Source of the DNA: an uncultured Microbacterium sp.
GTDB lineage: Bacteria > Actinomycetota > Actinomycetes > Actinomycetales > Microbacteriaceae
Direction of reading: 5' to 3'
Length of the DNA: 39,467 bases
Assembly (NCBI GenBank): GCA_937926065.1
Contig: CALANM010000129.1
Location: 1 to 39,467 of the forward strand
Below are positions 30,938 through 38,951 of this stretch, one piece after another. Below the pieces are notes generated by a model. That model made no database searches. It worked only from the letters and a program-made list of their open reading frames with translations, and was not told the DNA's origin. Made by a program: the position numbers and the translations under genes. Position 1 is the stretch's first letter; the number at the start of each line of letters is the position of its first letter.

Positions 30938-31882
30938 TCAGAAGAGCAGGCTGGCGAGCCGGCTGCGGGCGCGGACGACACGCGCGTCCGCGTCGCCGAC
31001 GAGCCCGAACAGCTCGAGCAGCCGTTCGCGGACGGGTGGGCGCTGGTCGGCGGGAAGCTCTGCGAACAGGTCGAGCAGACGTCCGAACGCGTCCTCGACG
31101 TGACCGCCGGCCAGGTCGAGATCAGCGACCGCGAGCTGCGCCGCGACATCCTTCGGCGCGGCGGCGGCTGCCGCGCGTGCCTCCTGAAGATCGAGGCCCT
31201 GCACGCGGGAGAGCAGACGCACCTGCCCCAGGCCGGCACGCGCGTCCTCATCGCGGGGGTTCTCCGCGAGCGCCTTCTCGTACGCCGCGATGGCACGCGC
31301 GTAGTCCCCGGCCTCGATCGCCTCGAACGCCTCTTGGTGAAGCGGCGGCAGCGAAGGCTGTTCAGGGTCCTCCTGTGCAGCCTCGCCGTCGACCGGAACT
31401 GTGCCGGTCACGCCGTGCTGGGCGGCGAGCTGCAGCAGCTGACCGAACACCTCACGCACCTGCTGCTCGGGAACCGCGCCCGTGAACAGGGGCACCGGCT
31501 GGCCGGCGATGAGAGCGACGACCATCGGGATGGACTGCGCGCGGAACGCCTGCGACAGCTGCGGGTTGGCATCGACGTCGACTTTGGCGAGCACGACACG
31601 GCCGGCCAGTTCGGTCACGACCTTCTCGAGCACAGGGCTCAGCTGCTTGCACGGGCCGCACCATTCCGCCCACAGGTCGACCACGACGGGAACGGTGCGC
31701 GACATCTCCAGGACCTGGGCGAACGTGCCGTCGGTGGCGTCGAAGATCAGTGGAGTGGCGGCACCGCCGTCCGTGGCCGTGGCCCCGGTCGTGTCGCCGG
31801 CCGGAGGAGCGGCCGGACGCGAACGGAGAGAGGAGAGATCTACGGCACCGCGCAGGACGGCACCGGGCATGGGATCGGTCAC
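30938..31882 (-). CDS. Thioredoxin-TPR protein (CnoX/YbbN-like)
   Basis: 314 aa. An Ala/Thr/Gly-rich N-terminal segment of about 45 residues is followed by a thioredoxin domain with WAEWCGPCKQ (Cys75, Cys78) and the cis-Pro in SIPMVVAL. The second half is helical with TPR-like repeats (EAFEAIEAGDYARAIAAYEK, LAVADLDLAGGHVEDAFGRL). This is the CnoX/YbbN layout, a chaperone-redoxin cooperating with GroEL in E. coli. The E. coli protein has lost one active-site Cys (SxxC), whereas here CGPC is intact, so disulfide exchange is possible. No signal peptide, hence cytosolic. The start overlaps the upstream gene's stop by 4 nt. It converges with glgB at 14 nt. Confidence 0.88.
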   Translation of the reverse strand: MTDPMPGAVLRGAVDLSSLRSRPAAPPAGDTTGATATDGGAATPLIFDATDGTFAQVLEMSRTVPVVVDLWAEWCGPCKQLSPVLEKVVTELAGRVVLAKVDVDANPQLSQAFRAQSIPMVVALIAGQPVPLFTGAVPEQQVREVFGQLLQLAAQHGVTGTVPVDGEAAQEDPEQPSLPPLHQEAFEAIEAGDYARAIAAYEKALAENPRDEDARAGLGQVRLLSRVQGLDLQEARAAAAAAPKDVAAQLAVADLDLAGGHVEDAFGRLLDLFAELPADQRPPVRERLLELFGLVGDADARVVRARSRLASLLF

Positions 31883-33690
31883 TTCTTCTTCTTCACCACC
31901 TTGGCTGACAGGATGTCGGATGAGTACCCGAGGAATCGAATGCGCTCGGTCGAGCTCTGCGCCGGCACGAAGAAGAACAGCTGGTCCGAATACGTCGTCG
32001 TGAAGCCGGTGGACGACTGGCTCACGCCGGTGAGAGTGCGGACCACCGGGTTGCCGGGCTTCCCGTCGACTTTGATGACGGCGTCCTCGTTGGTCGGAGT
32101 CACGGAGTCGTGCTCATAGACGGTGACGGCGACGATGGCGCCGCTGTCAAGGGTCGCCATGGCGACCGGCGGCTCGGAGCCGGCGGCGGCCGTGAACGCG
32201 ATCTTGCCGGTCTTCTCGCCCGTCTTGTTGAACTGCTCGACCCGCTGGGCGCGGTTCTCGGCCACCAGCGCCCGGAAGCTGTCGGTCTCTTCGTCGAAGA
32301 GGGGCGCGTACTCGCTCTTCTCTCCCTCGTCGAGCACATCCGCATAGGCCGCCGCGAGGTCCTGCGGCGGGATCAGGAGGAAGCGGTTGTCGGGCTGCAC
32401 GAGCAGGGCGCCCAGGTAGGGCGGCGCCACATTGAGCGTTGCATCGGCGACGAGGTTCGCGGTGTAAGAGAGCTTGTAGGGCGACCAGGCGTCCTGCTGC
32501 GTCACGCTCATGATCGTCGCGACCGAGGTGTCGGGGTCTTCGACGACGGCGAAGAACGTGCGCGGCCAGCCCTCGAACGCTTCGGGCAGGAGGATCTTGA
32601 GCGCCTGCGTGGGGATCTCGGGAAGAGGCTCGACGTCATCGAGCTTCTTGCGCAGCTTGTAGTTGGTCGTGCGGGCCGCGAGGGCCGCGCCGTCGAGGCG
32701 CGTCGACGCGATCTTGGGGCTGTTCTTCTCGTCAGCCTTCGCGACCTGTTCTGATATGCGTCCGAGGATGCGCTCCGCCTGAGGCTCCGTCACGGCCGGC
32801 GGGTCGTCCTGGCCCTCCGGCACGATGATCGTCTCAGTCGGCGTCGGGGTCGGCGACGGTGCGAGCTGCGGCCATGCGTCGGCGGAGCAGCCGGTCGCCA
32901 GCGCCACCGTGACCGCCAGCGCCGGCAGGACGACGAAGCCGCGACGGCCGGACGACAGCTGGCGCCGCGAGGGCGATGAGCTGATGACGCCCTTGCCCTC
33001 CTGCGTCTCACTCAGATCGATCGGCTCAGTATGGGCCATGGGGATGCCTTTGCGCCGGGGCCCGCGCGAGCGACGCGCGTGTCGGACGCCGAGGATGTAC
33101 AGCACGATGCCGATCGCGAGCATGATGCCGCCGCCGAGAATGAGCGGGCCGGCCCATGGCGTCGTGACGCCCGTCGGCCACGTGATCGAGATGTCGGTCG
33201 GCGCAGCGGCCACGCCGTCGGACGCGACGACGACGCTCATGTCGGCCGGCAGCTTAAGGGGGGTGATGAGCACGTCCTCCTGCTGGAACTCGTCGATCCA
33301 GAGATCCGACCCGGCGGGCACCAGCGGCTCTCCCTCGGCAGCGGAATCGGCGTCATCGGACGGGGCCGGGGATGCCGGAACGAGTCTCGACGCGATCTCG
33401 CCGCCGGACGCGGTGACCTCGACGTAGTCCGCGCGGGAGAGCCATGCCCGGAGATCGTCAGTGCGGCCGTAGGCGGCGAAGATCTCGCCCGAGCCCTGGG
33501 CGCGCAAGGTCTGCGAACCCGAATGGCTCTGCAGCACGCTGCCGTCGATGAGCACGTACGGAGCCGACTCCTCGACCTCGAGCGCCTGCGTGTACGTCTT
33601 GGGGCCCAGCAGCACGGTGCGCTGCGCGATGCCGGCACCGATCATGACCGTGGCGAGCACGAACGCCGCCACCGCCCAGACAAATCGCAC
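31879..33690 (-). CDS. Two-module membrane/secreted protein (DUF8094-like C-terminus)
   Basis: 603 aa, no recognised enzyme motif. Module 1: an N-terminal membrane helix (FVWAVAAFVLATVMIGAGIA), an extracytoplasmic domain of about 150 residues, and a second helix at 182-201 followed by Arg-rich RHARRSRGPRRKG. Module 2 begins at an internal Met218, has hydrophobic residues 251-266 ending in a lipobox-like LATGC (Cys268), a Thr/Pro linker, and a globular domain of about 300 residues. The C-terminus is lysine-rich (VVKKKK). The module 2 domain may be DUF8094 (from memory). GTG 33690 has an AAGGTGA ribosome-binding site, and a TAGGCT -10 sits at 33761-33756. Coupled to the thioredoxin-TPR gene. 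Confidence 0.75.
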   Translation of the reverse strand: MRFVWAVAAFVLATVMIGAGIAQRTVLLGPKTYTQALEVEESAPYVLIDGSVLQSHSGSQTLRAQGSGEIFAAYGRTDDLRAWLSRADYVEVTASGGEIASRLVPASPAPSDDADSAAEGEPLVPAGSDLWIDEFQQEDVLITPLKLPADMSVVVASDGVAAAPTDISITWPTGVTTPWAGPLILGGGIMLAIGIVLYILGVRHARRSRGPRRKGIPMAHTEPIDLSETQEGKGVISSSPSRRQLSSGRRGFVVLPALAVTVALATGCSADAWPQLAPSPTPTPTETIIVPEGQDDPPAVTEPQAERILGRISEQVAKADEKNSPKIASTRLDGAALAARTTNYKLRKKLDDVEPLPEIPTQALKILLPEAFEGWPRTFFAVVEDPDTSVATIMSVTQQDAWSPYKLSYTANLVADATLNVAPPYLGALLVQPDNRFLLIPPQDLAAAYADVLDEGEKSEYAPLFDEETDSFRALVAENRAQRVEQFNKTGEKTGKIAFTAAAGSEPPVAMATLDSGAIVAVTVYEHDSVTPTNEDAVIKVDGKPGNPVVRTLTGVSQSSTGFTTTYSDQLFFFVPAQSSTERIRFLGYSSDILSAKVVKKKK

Positions 33691-33755
33691 GAATCGTCAC
33701 CTTCCCCGCGCCTCGGGCAGCGCTTTGAGCTGCTGGGGCGCACACTCGACGTTCC

Positions 33756-33761
33756 AGCCTA
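33756..33761 (-). promoter_or_regulatory. Predicted promoter of the two-module membrane protein gene
   Basis: TAGGCT on the minus strand, predicted leader about 59 nt, consistent with the Shine-Dalgarno site before GTG 33690. Confidence 0.35.
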
Positions 33762-33824
33762 GCGAAACGACCTGAATGTCGCCCGGGAGGGGGTGGCGCG
33801 ACGTCGAACGCCCCCGGGCGTGCG

Positions 33825-33830
33825 TAATGT
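33825..33830 (+). promoter_or_regulatory. Predicted -10 of the AI-2E permease gene
   Basis: TAATGT, with a predicted leader of about 25 nt before GTG 33862. If real it places the start of transcription after the alternative upstream GTG at 33793. Confidence 0.35.
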
Positions 33831-33861
33831 GTTCGTCAACCGAAGACCAGAGAGCCTCTCC

Positions 33862-34941
33862 GTGAAGATCCAGCATCCTTTTCGCACCGCCCTCGTGGCC
33901 ACCCTCGGCGTGGGCGTCGGCATCATGCTCATCGCGAGCTTTCAGACCCTCTCGACCGTGCTCCTCTACGTGGGCACCGCGCTCTTCCTCGCGCTCGGAC
34001 TGGATCCGCTCGTGTCGTGGGTGGAACGACGCGGGCTGCCCCGGTGGGCAGCGCTCCTGACGACGTTCGCCGGCGTCCTCGCGGTGTTCGCCGGAATCAT
34101 GCTGATGGTCGTCCCCATCATCGTCCGCCAGATCTCGCAGCTCATCACCGAGATCCAGAAGCTCGTCACCCGGGCGGTGAATCAGGAGTGGGACCCGGTC
34201 GACGCCGCCAAGACCTGGCTGCACGACACGTTCCCGCTCCTCAACGTCGACCAGGTCTTCGACTGGCTCGCCGACTGGTACGCCTCAGTGGACATCGGCA
34301 ACCTCGGCACGGTCGTCGGCGAGAGCCTCGTCGCGCTCGGCGCAGCCATCATCGCGGGCACGACGGGCGCGATCATCGTCCTCATCCTCACGATCTACTT
34401 CACGTCGTCGACACCGTCGCTCAAGGCCGCCGTCTACCAGCTCGTGCCCGCCTCGAAGCGAGCCCGGTTCATCGACCTGTCCGAGCAGATCACGGCATCC
34501 GTCGGCTATTACGTCATGGGGCAGGCGACGCTCGGCATCGTCAACGGCGTCCTCAGCGCGATCTTCCTCACGATCATCAACGCGCCGTTCCCTGCCGTCC
34601 TCGCCGTCGTCGCGTTCTTCTTCTCGCTCATCCCTCTCGTGGGAACGCTGACAGGCTCGATCATCATCGTGCTGACCTGCCTCATCCCCGGTCTGGGGTC
34701 GCCGCTCACGGCTCTCATCGCTCTGATCTGGTACGTCGTCTACATGCAGGTCGAGGCCTATCTGCTCTCGCCGCGAATCATGAACCGCGCTGTCTCGGTT
34801 CCTGGTGCCGTGGTCGTCATCGCCGCTCTCGCCGGCGCCTCCCTCGGCCAGCTCCTCGGCGCCCTCGTCGCGATCCCGGTCGCGGCAAGCATCCTGATCA
34901 TCTACCGGCAGGTCGTCATCCCGCGGCAGAACGAGCTCTGA
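33862..34941 (+). CDS. AI-2E family (PerM-type) transporter
   Basis: 359-aa integral membrane protein with about eight hydrophobic segments: a pair at the start (LVATLGVGVGIMLIASF, TLSTVLLYVGTALFLALGLD), VLAVFAGIMLMVVPIIV, a soluble amphipathic stretch (about 95-160), then further helices. Family motifs: LDPLVSWVERRGLPRWAA, FFFSLIPLVGTLTGSIIIVL and YLLSPRIMNRAVSVPG. These permeases export or exchange small molecules; AI-2 itself is only one possible cargo. I prefer GTG 33862 (MKIQHPFRTAL). The in-frame stretch back to GTG 33793 uses codons rare here (AGA, CGA, CCA), and a TAATGT -10 lies within it. Confidence 0.88.
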   Translation: MKIQHPFRTALVATLGVGVGIMLIASFQTLSTVLLYVGTALFLALGLDPLVSWVERRGLPRWAALLTTFAGVLAVFAGIMLMVVPIIVRQISQLITEIQKLVTRAVNQEWDPVDAAKTWLHDTFPLLNVDQVFDWLADWYASVDIGNLGTVVGESLVALGAAIIAGTTGAIIVLILTIYFTSSTPSLKAAVYQLVPASKRARFIDLSEQITASVGYYVMGQATLGIVNGVLSAIFLTIINAPFPAVLAVVAFFFSLIPLVGTLTGSIIIVLTCLIPGLGSPLTALIALIWYVVYMQVEAYLLSPRIMNRAVSVPGAVVVIAALAGASLGQLLGALVAIPVAASILIIYRQVVIPRQNEL

Positions 34942-34943
34942 CG

Positions 34944-35654
34944 CTAGGCGTCCCACTCGACGGGCAGCGGAAGGGCGTCGGGGTTGACCGCCGCGACGAT
35001 CTCCGTCAGCACTCGACGGGTCTGGTTCTCCCCCACCCAGAGATGCTTCCCACCCTCGACGGGCACGAGCGTCGCGTGAGGGATCGAGGCGAATCGCTCG
35101 CGGGCCTCGTCGGGGCGCAGGTAGTCGTCGAACTCGGGCACCACGACGATCACCTTGCGCGGGTCCCCCGCCCACGCCGCGACGTCCTCGGCCGTCGCGC
35201 GGTGCAAGGGCGGCGACAGGAGGATGATGCCCTCGATGTCATGGTCGCGTCCGTACTTGAGCGCCAGCTCGGTGCCGAAGGACCAGCCCAGCAGCCACGG
35301 CCGCGGAAGATTCCGCTCCTGCACGAAGTCCATCGCCGCGGCGACGTCGAACGCTTCAGCCGCGCCGCCATCGAAGGCGCCCTGGCTGGTTCCACGGGGG
35401 GAAGTCGTGCCTCGGGTGTTGAAGCGAAGCACGGCGAGATCGGCCAGCGCGGGAAGGCGGCCGGCTGCCTTCCGCAGGATGTGCGAGTCCATGAATCCCC
35501 CGGCGGTGGGGAGAGGATGAAGCGTCACGAGGGTGGCCACGGGAGAGCGCGACTCGGGGGTCGCGAGCTCGCCGACGAGCGTGAGCCCGTCGATCGTCGA
35601 CAGTTCGATGTCTTCGCGCTGCGCGGGAAGCAGCACCGGGCCCCTGATCTCCAT
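34944..35654 (-). CDS. Alpha/beta hydrolase
   Basis: 236 aa with a complete alpha/beta hydrolase triad by position: nucleophile Ser125 in GWSFG, acid in VVPEFDDYLRPDEA (Asp176/177) and His204 in GGKHLW. The N-terminal TLVTLHPLPTAGG supplies the oxyanion-hole strand, and RFNTRGTTSPRG corresponds to the conserved FNxRG block of the YtfL/COG2945 type (predicted esterases). No signal peptide. Substrate unknown. The ATG at 35654 shares one base with the stop of the upstream 96-aa gene (TGATG), so they are coupled. It converges with the AI-2E permease with 2 nt between the stops. Confidence 0.85.
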   Translation of the reverse strand: MEIRGPVLLPAQREDIELSTIDGLTLVGELATPESRSPVATLVTLHPLPTAGGFMDSHILRKAAGRLPALADLAVLRFNTRGTTSPRGTSQGAFDGGAAEAFDVAAAMDFVQERNLPRPWLLGWSFGTELALKYGRDHDIEGIILLSPPLHRATAEDVAAWAGDPRKVIVVVPEFDDYLRPDEARERFASIPHATLVPVEGGKHLWVGENQTRRVLTEIVAAVNPDALPLPVEWDA

Positions 35655-35944
35655 CAGCCGATCCTCCAGCATGCGTTGTGCCAATGACGGCGTGCGGCCA
35701 GGTCAGCCGCGTCGCCGAGAACGCCGTCTGCGCGCCAGACGACGACGTGCGCGGTCCCGGGTGACAGGCCGCGCCCGCAGCCGGGGCATGTGTACGTCTT
35801 CACCGCCTGCGCCGCGGAGACGGGCTGCACGATCCAATCGACGCCGCGGCGAGTCTCGGTGCGCTTCCAGCCGGCGATGAGCCGCTGCAGCGAGTCCTCG
35901 CGCCGGTCATCGCCGTCGCGTCGGCGACGGTGCGAACGCGGCAT
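35654..35944 (-). CDS. Small Cys/His-rich, probably zinc-binding protein, 96 aa
   Basis: A 96-aa basic protein starting at ATG 35944 (MPRSHRRRRDGDDRR). An Arg-rich N-terminus leads to WKRTETRRGVDWIVQ, then YTCPGCGRGLSPGTAHVVVWRAD and a C-terminal RRHWHNACW. The CxxC plus His and HxHxxC pattern suggests one zinc site, possibly HNH-like or rubredoxin-like. Homologues in actinobacteria are often annotated 'ATP/GTP-binding protein', but I see no Walker motif. The frame is open further upstream, overlapping the transglycosylase gene, but that part is not protein-like. Four nt separate it from the upstream stop. Confidence 0.75.
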   Translation of the reverse strand: MPRSHRRRRDGDDRREDSLQRLIAGWKRTETRRGVDWIVQPVSAAQAVKTYTCPGCGRGLSPGTAHVVVWRADGVLGDAADLAARRHWHNACWRIG

Positions 35945-35948
35945 CGGA

Positions 35949-36683
35949 TCAGTACCAGCCCCGACGCTGCGAGTGGTCCCACGCTCCGCAGGGGGTTCCG
36001 TAGCGACCCTTGATGTAGCCGAGGCCCCACGTGATCTGGGTCGCGGGGTTCGTCTCCCAGTCCGATCCGGCGCTGGCCATCTTGCGGCCGGGCAGCGCCT
36101 GCGGGATGCCGTACGCGCCGCTCGACTTGTTATAGGCGTTGACACGCCAGCCCGACTCCTTCTTCCACAGGGCGACAAGGCAGGCGAACTGGTCGTCTCC
36201 CCAGCCACGTGCCAGGACCATCTCGTAGGCGATCGCCTGCGCGCTCCCCGGGTCAGGAGAGACGAACGGAGGGCGCCAGCCTGTAGAGCGCGACGCCGAC
36301 GACGAGGCGGAGCCCTCTGCCGTGGGCGTGGGCGTCGGCTTCGGCTTCGGCTTGACGTAGACGGTGTAGTTCATGCCGTCCCGTCCCAGGCCGTCGTCCT
36401 CCGCAGACGCGGCGATGAAGGCCTGCGCATCGGCGATCGAGCTCGCGTACAGCGACACCGGGTCGAGTTCTGCCGCCTCGGCGCGAGGTGCCGTCGCCGT
36501 AAGCGGCAGCACGTAGGCGCCGACGAAGGCCGCAGCCGCGAAGGCCGCGAACACCGACGTGACGCGTCGACGACGCGACCATCGGTCGGGCTCCGAAGAG
36601 CTCCGCGAGGGGCTCGCCGCGGCCGCCGAACGCGCCGCGAGCGACCTCCGCGTCGTGGGGACCAGCTCGCCTTCAGAAGTCAC
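35949..36683 (-). CDS. Lytic-transglycosylase-like / lysozyme-fold protein, membrane-anchored or secreted
   Basis: 244 aa. A 40-residue cytoplasmic N-terminus (Arg-rich) precedes a hydrophobic helix (about 42-62) with a possible cleavage site after RAEA at about 70. A Lys-Pro/Thr-Pro linker (KPKPKPTPTP, about 111-120) follows, then a C-terminal lysozyme-fold domain: FACLVALWKKESGWRVNAYN (probable catalytic Glu176), SSGAYGIPQALPGRKM, NPATQITWGLGYIKGRYG. This matches actinobacterial transglycosylase SLT/RPF-related proteins that cleave peptidoglycan. It lies just downstream of the DivIVA-repeat and cdsA genes. The GTG at 36683 lies 10 nt after TAGAAT. Confidence 0.85.
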   Translation of the reverse strand: MTSEGELVPTTRRSLAARSAAAASPSRSSSEPDRWSRRRRVTSVFAAFAAAAFVGAYVLPLTATAPRAEAAELDPVSLYASSIADAQAFIAASAEDDGLGRDGMNYTVYVKPKPKPTPTPTAEGSASSSASRSTGWRPPFVSPDPGSAQAIAYEMVLARGWGDDQFACLVALWKKESGWRVNAYNKSSGAYGIPQALPGRKMASAGSDWETNPATQITWGLGYIKGRYGTPCGAWDHSQRRGWY

Positions 36684-36693
36684 AGTGACAGCG

Positions 36694-36699
36694 ATTCTA
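36694..36699 (-). promoter_or_regulatory. Predicted promoter of the transglycosylase-like gene
   Basis: TAGAAT on the minus strand, 10 nt before GTG 36683, predicting a leader of only a few nt. The 69-nt gap holds no other signal. Confidence 0.4.
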
Positions 36700-36752
36700 C
36701 CCGGCTGGACCGGCGGATGCCACGAAGCCTCGGCCGGAGATGCGCTGCAGGG

Positions 36753-37316
36753 TCAGCCGACGGCGAGCATGACCTCGATGACGGCGTCCAGCACCGCGTC
36801 GACCTGGGCCTCGTCGTAACCGCCGCGCTGCATCCGGAATGCGACGGTGCGCACCTGCTCGACCGTGAGCCGCTCGCCGGTCTCGAGGTAGTGCGCAATG
36901 CGATCGGCGACGATATCGACCTCTTCGATGCGGTAGCCATAGTGCAAGCGCCCGACGCGGCGGAAGCGCTCCCCTTGGGGCCGAGAAAGCCGATCGAGCA
37001 CCTCCTGCGCCAGCTTGCGTGAGGAGCCGACCCAGGCGCGCGCGCCTGCCTGCGAGAGTGCCCGCTCGCGCTCCCGAGCGGCGAAGGCGTCTTCGATCCT
37101 CCCCATCGCGGCGTCCACCGCGTCGATGCGGTAACCGCGTCTGACGAGGGGGAATGCACTCCTGCGCACGTCCGCTGCCGTGAGCACGTCGGCGCCGTCA
37201 GCCTCGAACGAGGCGCGGGCACGCGCGAGGAAGGCGTCGACCTGCTCCGGGTCGTATCCGCGCTCACGGCCGGTCACGAGGGGGAACGGCAGTGCGCCGC
37301 GCTCGACCGCGCTCAT
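36753..37316 (-). CDS. DivIVA-domain repeat protein, 187 aa
   Basis: Four copies of a GYxxxxVDxxL-type DivIVA motif are visible: RGYDPEQVDAFL (about 19-30), RGYRIDAVDAAM (60-71), YGYRIEEVDIVA (126-137) and GGYDEAQVDAVL (165-176). Two copies are preceded by an LTaxxVRxxAF helix (45-55 and 150-160). The DivIVA N-terminal motif senses membrane and mediates polar localisation in larger DivIVA/Wag31 proteins, but here there is no long coiled coil. ATG 37316 overlaps the cdsA stop by 4 nt, so it is made with CdsA. Function is inferred: a membrane- or pole-associated factor. It is not the main polar-growth DivIVA. Confidence 0.88.
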   Translation of the reverse strand: MSAVERGALPFPLVTGRERGYDPEQVDAFLARARASFEADGADVLTAADVRRSAFPLVRRGYRIDAVDAAMGRIEDAFAARERERALSQAGARAWVGSSRKLAQEVLDRLSRPQGERFRRVGRLHYGYRIEEVDIVADRIAHYLETGERLTVEQVRTVAFRMQRGGYDEAQVDAVLDAVIEVMLAVG

Positions 37317-38335
37317 GCCGCCGCCAGCGGGGACAGCACGAAGTACAACGCCAGCGCCACGGCGGCCGACGGCAGGATCGAGTCGAGGCGATCGAGCACG
37401 CCGCCATGACCAGGCAGCCACGAGCTCATGTCCTTGATGCCGAGGTCGCGCTTGATCATAGACTCTCCGAGATCTCCGACGGTGGCGGAAGCGAGGATGA
37501 CGAGGCCCACGATGACGCTCGCCCAAATCGGGATGTGCAGCACGAACAGGCCGTACAGCACGGCGGCGAGCACCGCCGCCGTGGCCGCACCCGCGAAGCC
37601 CTCCCACGTCTTCTTCGGGCTGATGCGCGGCGCCATGGGATGGCGGCCGAAAGCCAGGCCCGCGGCATACGCGCCTGTGTCCGCGGCGACCACCACGACG
37701 ATCATGCCGAGCAGCCAGAACTGGCCGTCCTCCTGTCGGAGAAGCACAAGCGTGAGGCTCGCGAGGAAGGCGACATAGAGCGGCACGAATCCTGCGACGA
37801 GCACATCCGACAGGACGTCGCCGTAGAGCCGGCCGTCACGTGCGGCCATCTGGGCGACCATTCGCCACACGATGAGGAACGCGACCGCCGCGAAGGTCGC
37901 TACCCAGTGGGTCCAATGCCCCTCGAGGTAGCCCGCGACCATGATGACGGCAGCCATCGCGAGCTGCGGCCAGATGTCGACGCGTCGGCCCGCGACCTGC
38001 AGCGCGCGCCCGAACTCGAACACGCCGAGGAGGCATACCGGGATCGCGAAGATCAGGAAGAGCGACTTCACGAACAGCAGCGACCCGAGCACGGCGGCCC
38101 CGATGGCCAGGCCGATGAGTATCGCGAGAAGGAGATTGCGGCCCGTGCGCTCGTTGATCCGCTCGTTCACCTGCTCGAAGTCCGCGCGCGCACGCTCGAT
38201 CTGCTGCTCGAACTCCGACCGTGCCGCCTTCACATGCGAATGCAGTGAGGACAGATCAGGTTCGGCGCCGCGGCGCGCCCCGAGGCGGGTGCGAGACGTC
38301 TCCCCCGCGCCGGCATCCTGCGAAGGATCGGTCAT
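37313..38335 (-). CDS. cdsA: Phosphatidate cytidylyltransferase CdsA
   Basis: Membrane enzyme making CDP-diacylglycerol from phosphatidate and CTP, the branch point of phospholipid synthesis. 340 aa, longer than E. coli CdsA (285 aa) because of a hydrophilic N-terminus of about 70 residues with a helical EFEQQIERARADFEQVNERI stretch. About eight membrane helices follow. Signatures: AADTGAYAAGLAFGRHP, RISPKKTWEGFAG and the CDS signature GDLGESMIKRDLGIKDMS then LPGHGGVLDRLDS. The ATG at 38335 lies 7 nt after the frr stop; the in-frame extension upstream lies inside frr and is rejected. Confidence 0.95.
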   Translation of the reverse strand: MTDPSQDAGAGETSRTRLGARRGAEPDLSSLHSHVKAARSEFEQQIERARADFEQVNERINERTGRNLLLAILIGLAIGAAVLGSLLFVKSLFLIFAIPVCLLGVFEFGRALQVAGRRVDIWPQLAMAAVIMVAGYLEGHWTHWVATFAAVAFLIVWRMVAQMAARDGRLYGDVLSDVLVAGFVPLYVAFLASLTLVLLRQEDGQFWLLGMIVVVVAADTGAYAAGLAFGRHPMAPRISPKKTWEGFAGAATAAVLAAVLYGLFVLHIPIWASVIVGLVILASATVGDLGESMIKRDLGIKDMSSWLPGHGGVLDRLDSILPSAAVALALYFVLSPLAAA

Positions 38336-38342
38336 AGAAGCC

Positions 38343-38897
38343 TCAGACCTCGAGAAGCTCGGCCTCTTTGCGCTTGAGGGCCTCATCGATCTCGTCGACG
38401 TGCGCGCGCGTGATGGCGTCGAGCTCCTTCTCGGCACGTGCAAGGTCGTCTTCGCCGACCTCGCTCTTGAGCGCGTCAAGCTCATCCTTCGCCTTGCGGC
38501 GGAGACCCCGGATCTGAACCTTCGCGTCCTCGCCCTTGGAGCGGACGAGCTTGACGTACTCCTTGCGGCGCTCAGCGGTCAGCTCCGGCATCGTGACGCG
38601 CACGATGTTGCCGTCGTTGGTCGGGTTGGCGCCGAGGTTCGGCGTGTCGCGAATGGCCTGCTCGATGGCACGCAAGGCGGACTTGTCGTAGGGGGTGACG
38701 ACCAGCGTGCGCGCCTCGGGGTTGTTGAGCGAGGCCAGCTGCGCGAGCGGCGTCGGAGAGCCGTAGTAGTCGACCAGGATCTTCTGGAACAGCTGCGGGT
38801 TCGCGCGCCCCGTGCGGACGGTGGCGAAGTCCTCCTTCGCCGCTTCGACGGCGCGGTCCATGCGTGCGGTCGCGTCTGCCAGCGTCTCAGCGATCAC
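38343..38897 (-). CDS. frr: Ribosome recycling factor
   Basis: Splits post-termination ribosomes together with EF-G. 184 aa, the standard length: VRTGRANPQLFQKILVDYYG, PEARTLVVTPYDKSAL, NLGANPTNDGNIVRVTMPELT and ERRKEYVKLVRSKGEDAKV. Two GTG codons could start it. I choose 38897 (MIAETLADATARMDRAVEA) because GGAG lies 5 nt upstream and family members begin this way; GTG 38903 would overlap that site. A TAGACT -10 at 38933-38928 gives a leader of about 24 nt, separate from pyrH. Confidence 0.95.
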   Translation of the reverse strand: MIAETLADATARMDRAVEAAKEDFATVRTGRANPQLFQKILVDYYGSPTPLAQLASLNNPEARTLVVTPYDKSALRAIEQAIRDTPNLGANPTNDGNIVRVTMPELTAERRKEYVKLVRSKGEDAKVQIRGLRRKAKDELDALKSEVGEDDLARAEKELDAITRAHVDEIDEALKRKEAELLEV

Positions 38898-38927
38898 GGT
38901 CACTCCATTCGTTGTTGCTTGATGACG

Positions 38928-38933
38928 AGTCTA
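38928..38933 (-). promoter_or_regulatory. Predicted frr promoter -10
   Basis: TAGACT on the minus strand in the 54-nt pyrH-frr gap. Unlike the other TAGACT promoters here it sits about 30 nt before the start, so this mRNA carries a leader with a GGAG site. Confidence 0.4.
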
Positions 38934-38951
38934 GTGGGCGGTGTCGGCGCA

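Noticed and set aside
33793..33861. N-terminal extension of the AI-2E permease from GTG 33793
   Set aside because: Rare codons (AGA, CGA, CCA), a too-close GGGAGG site and a -10 hexamer inside the stretch argue for noncoding.
38336..38485. Extension of cdsA into frr
   Set aside because: The extra residues are antisense-like Arg/Ser-rich and overlap frr; ATG 38335 fits the spacing after frr.
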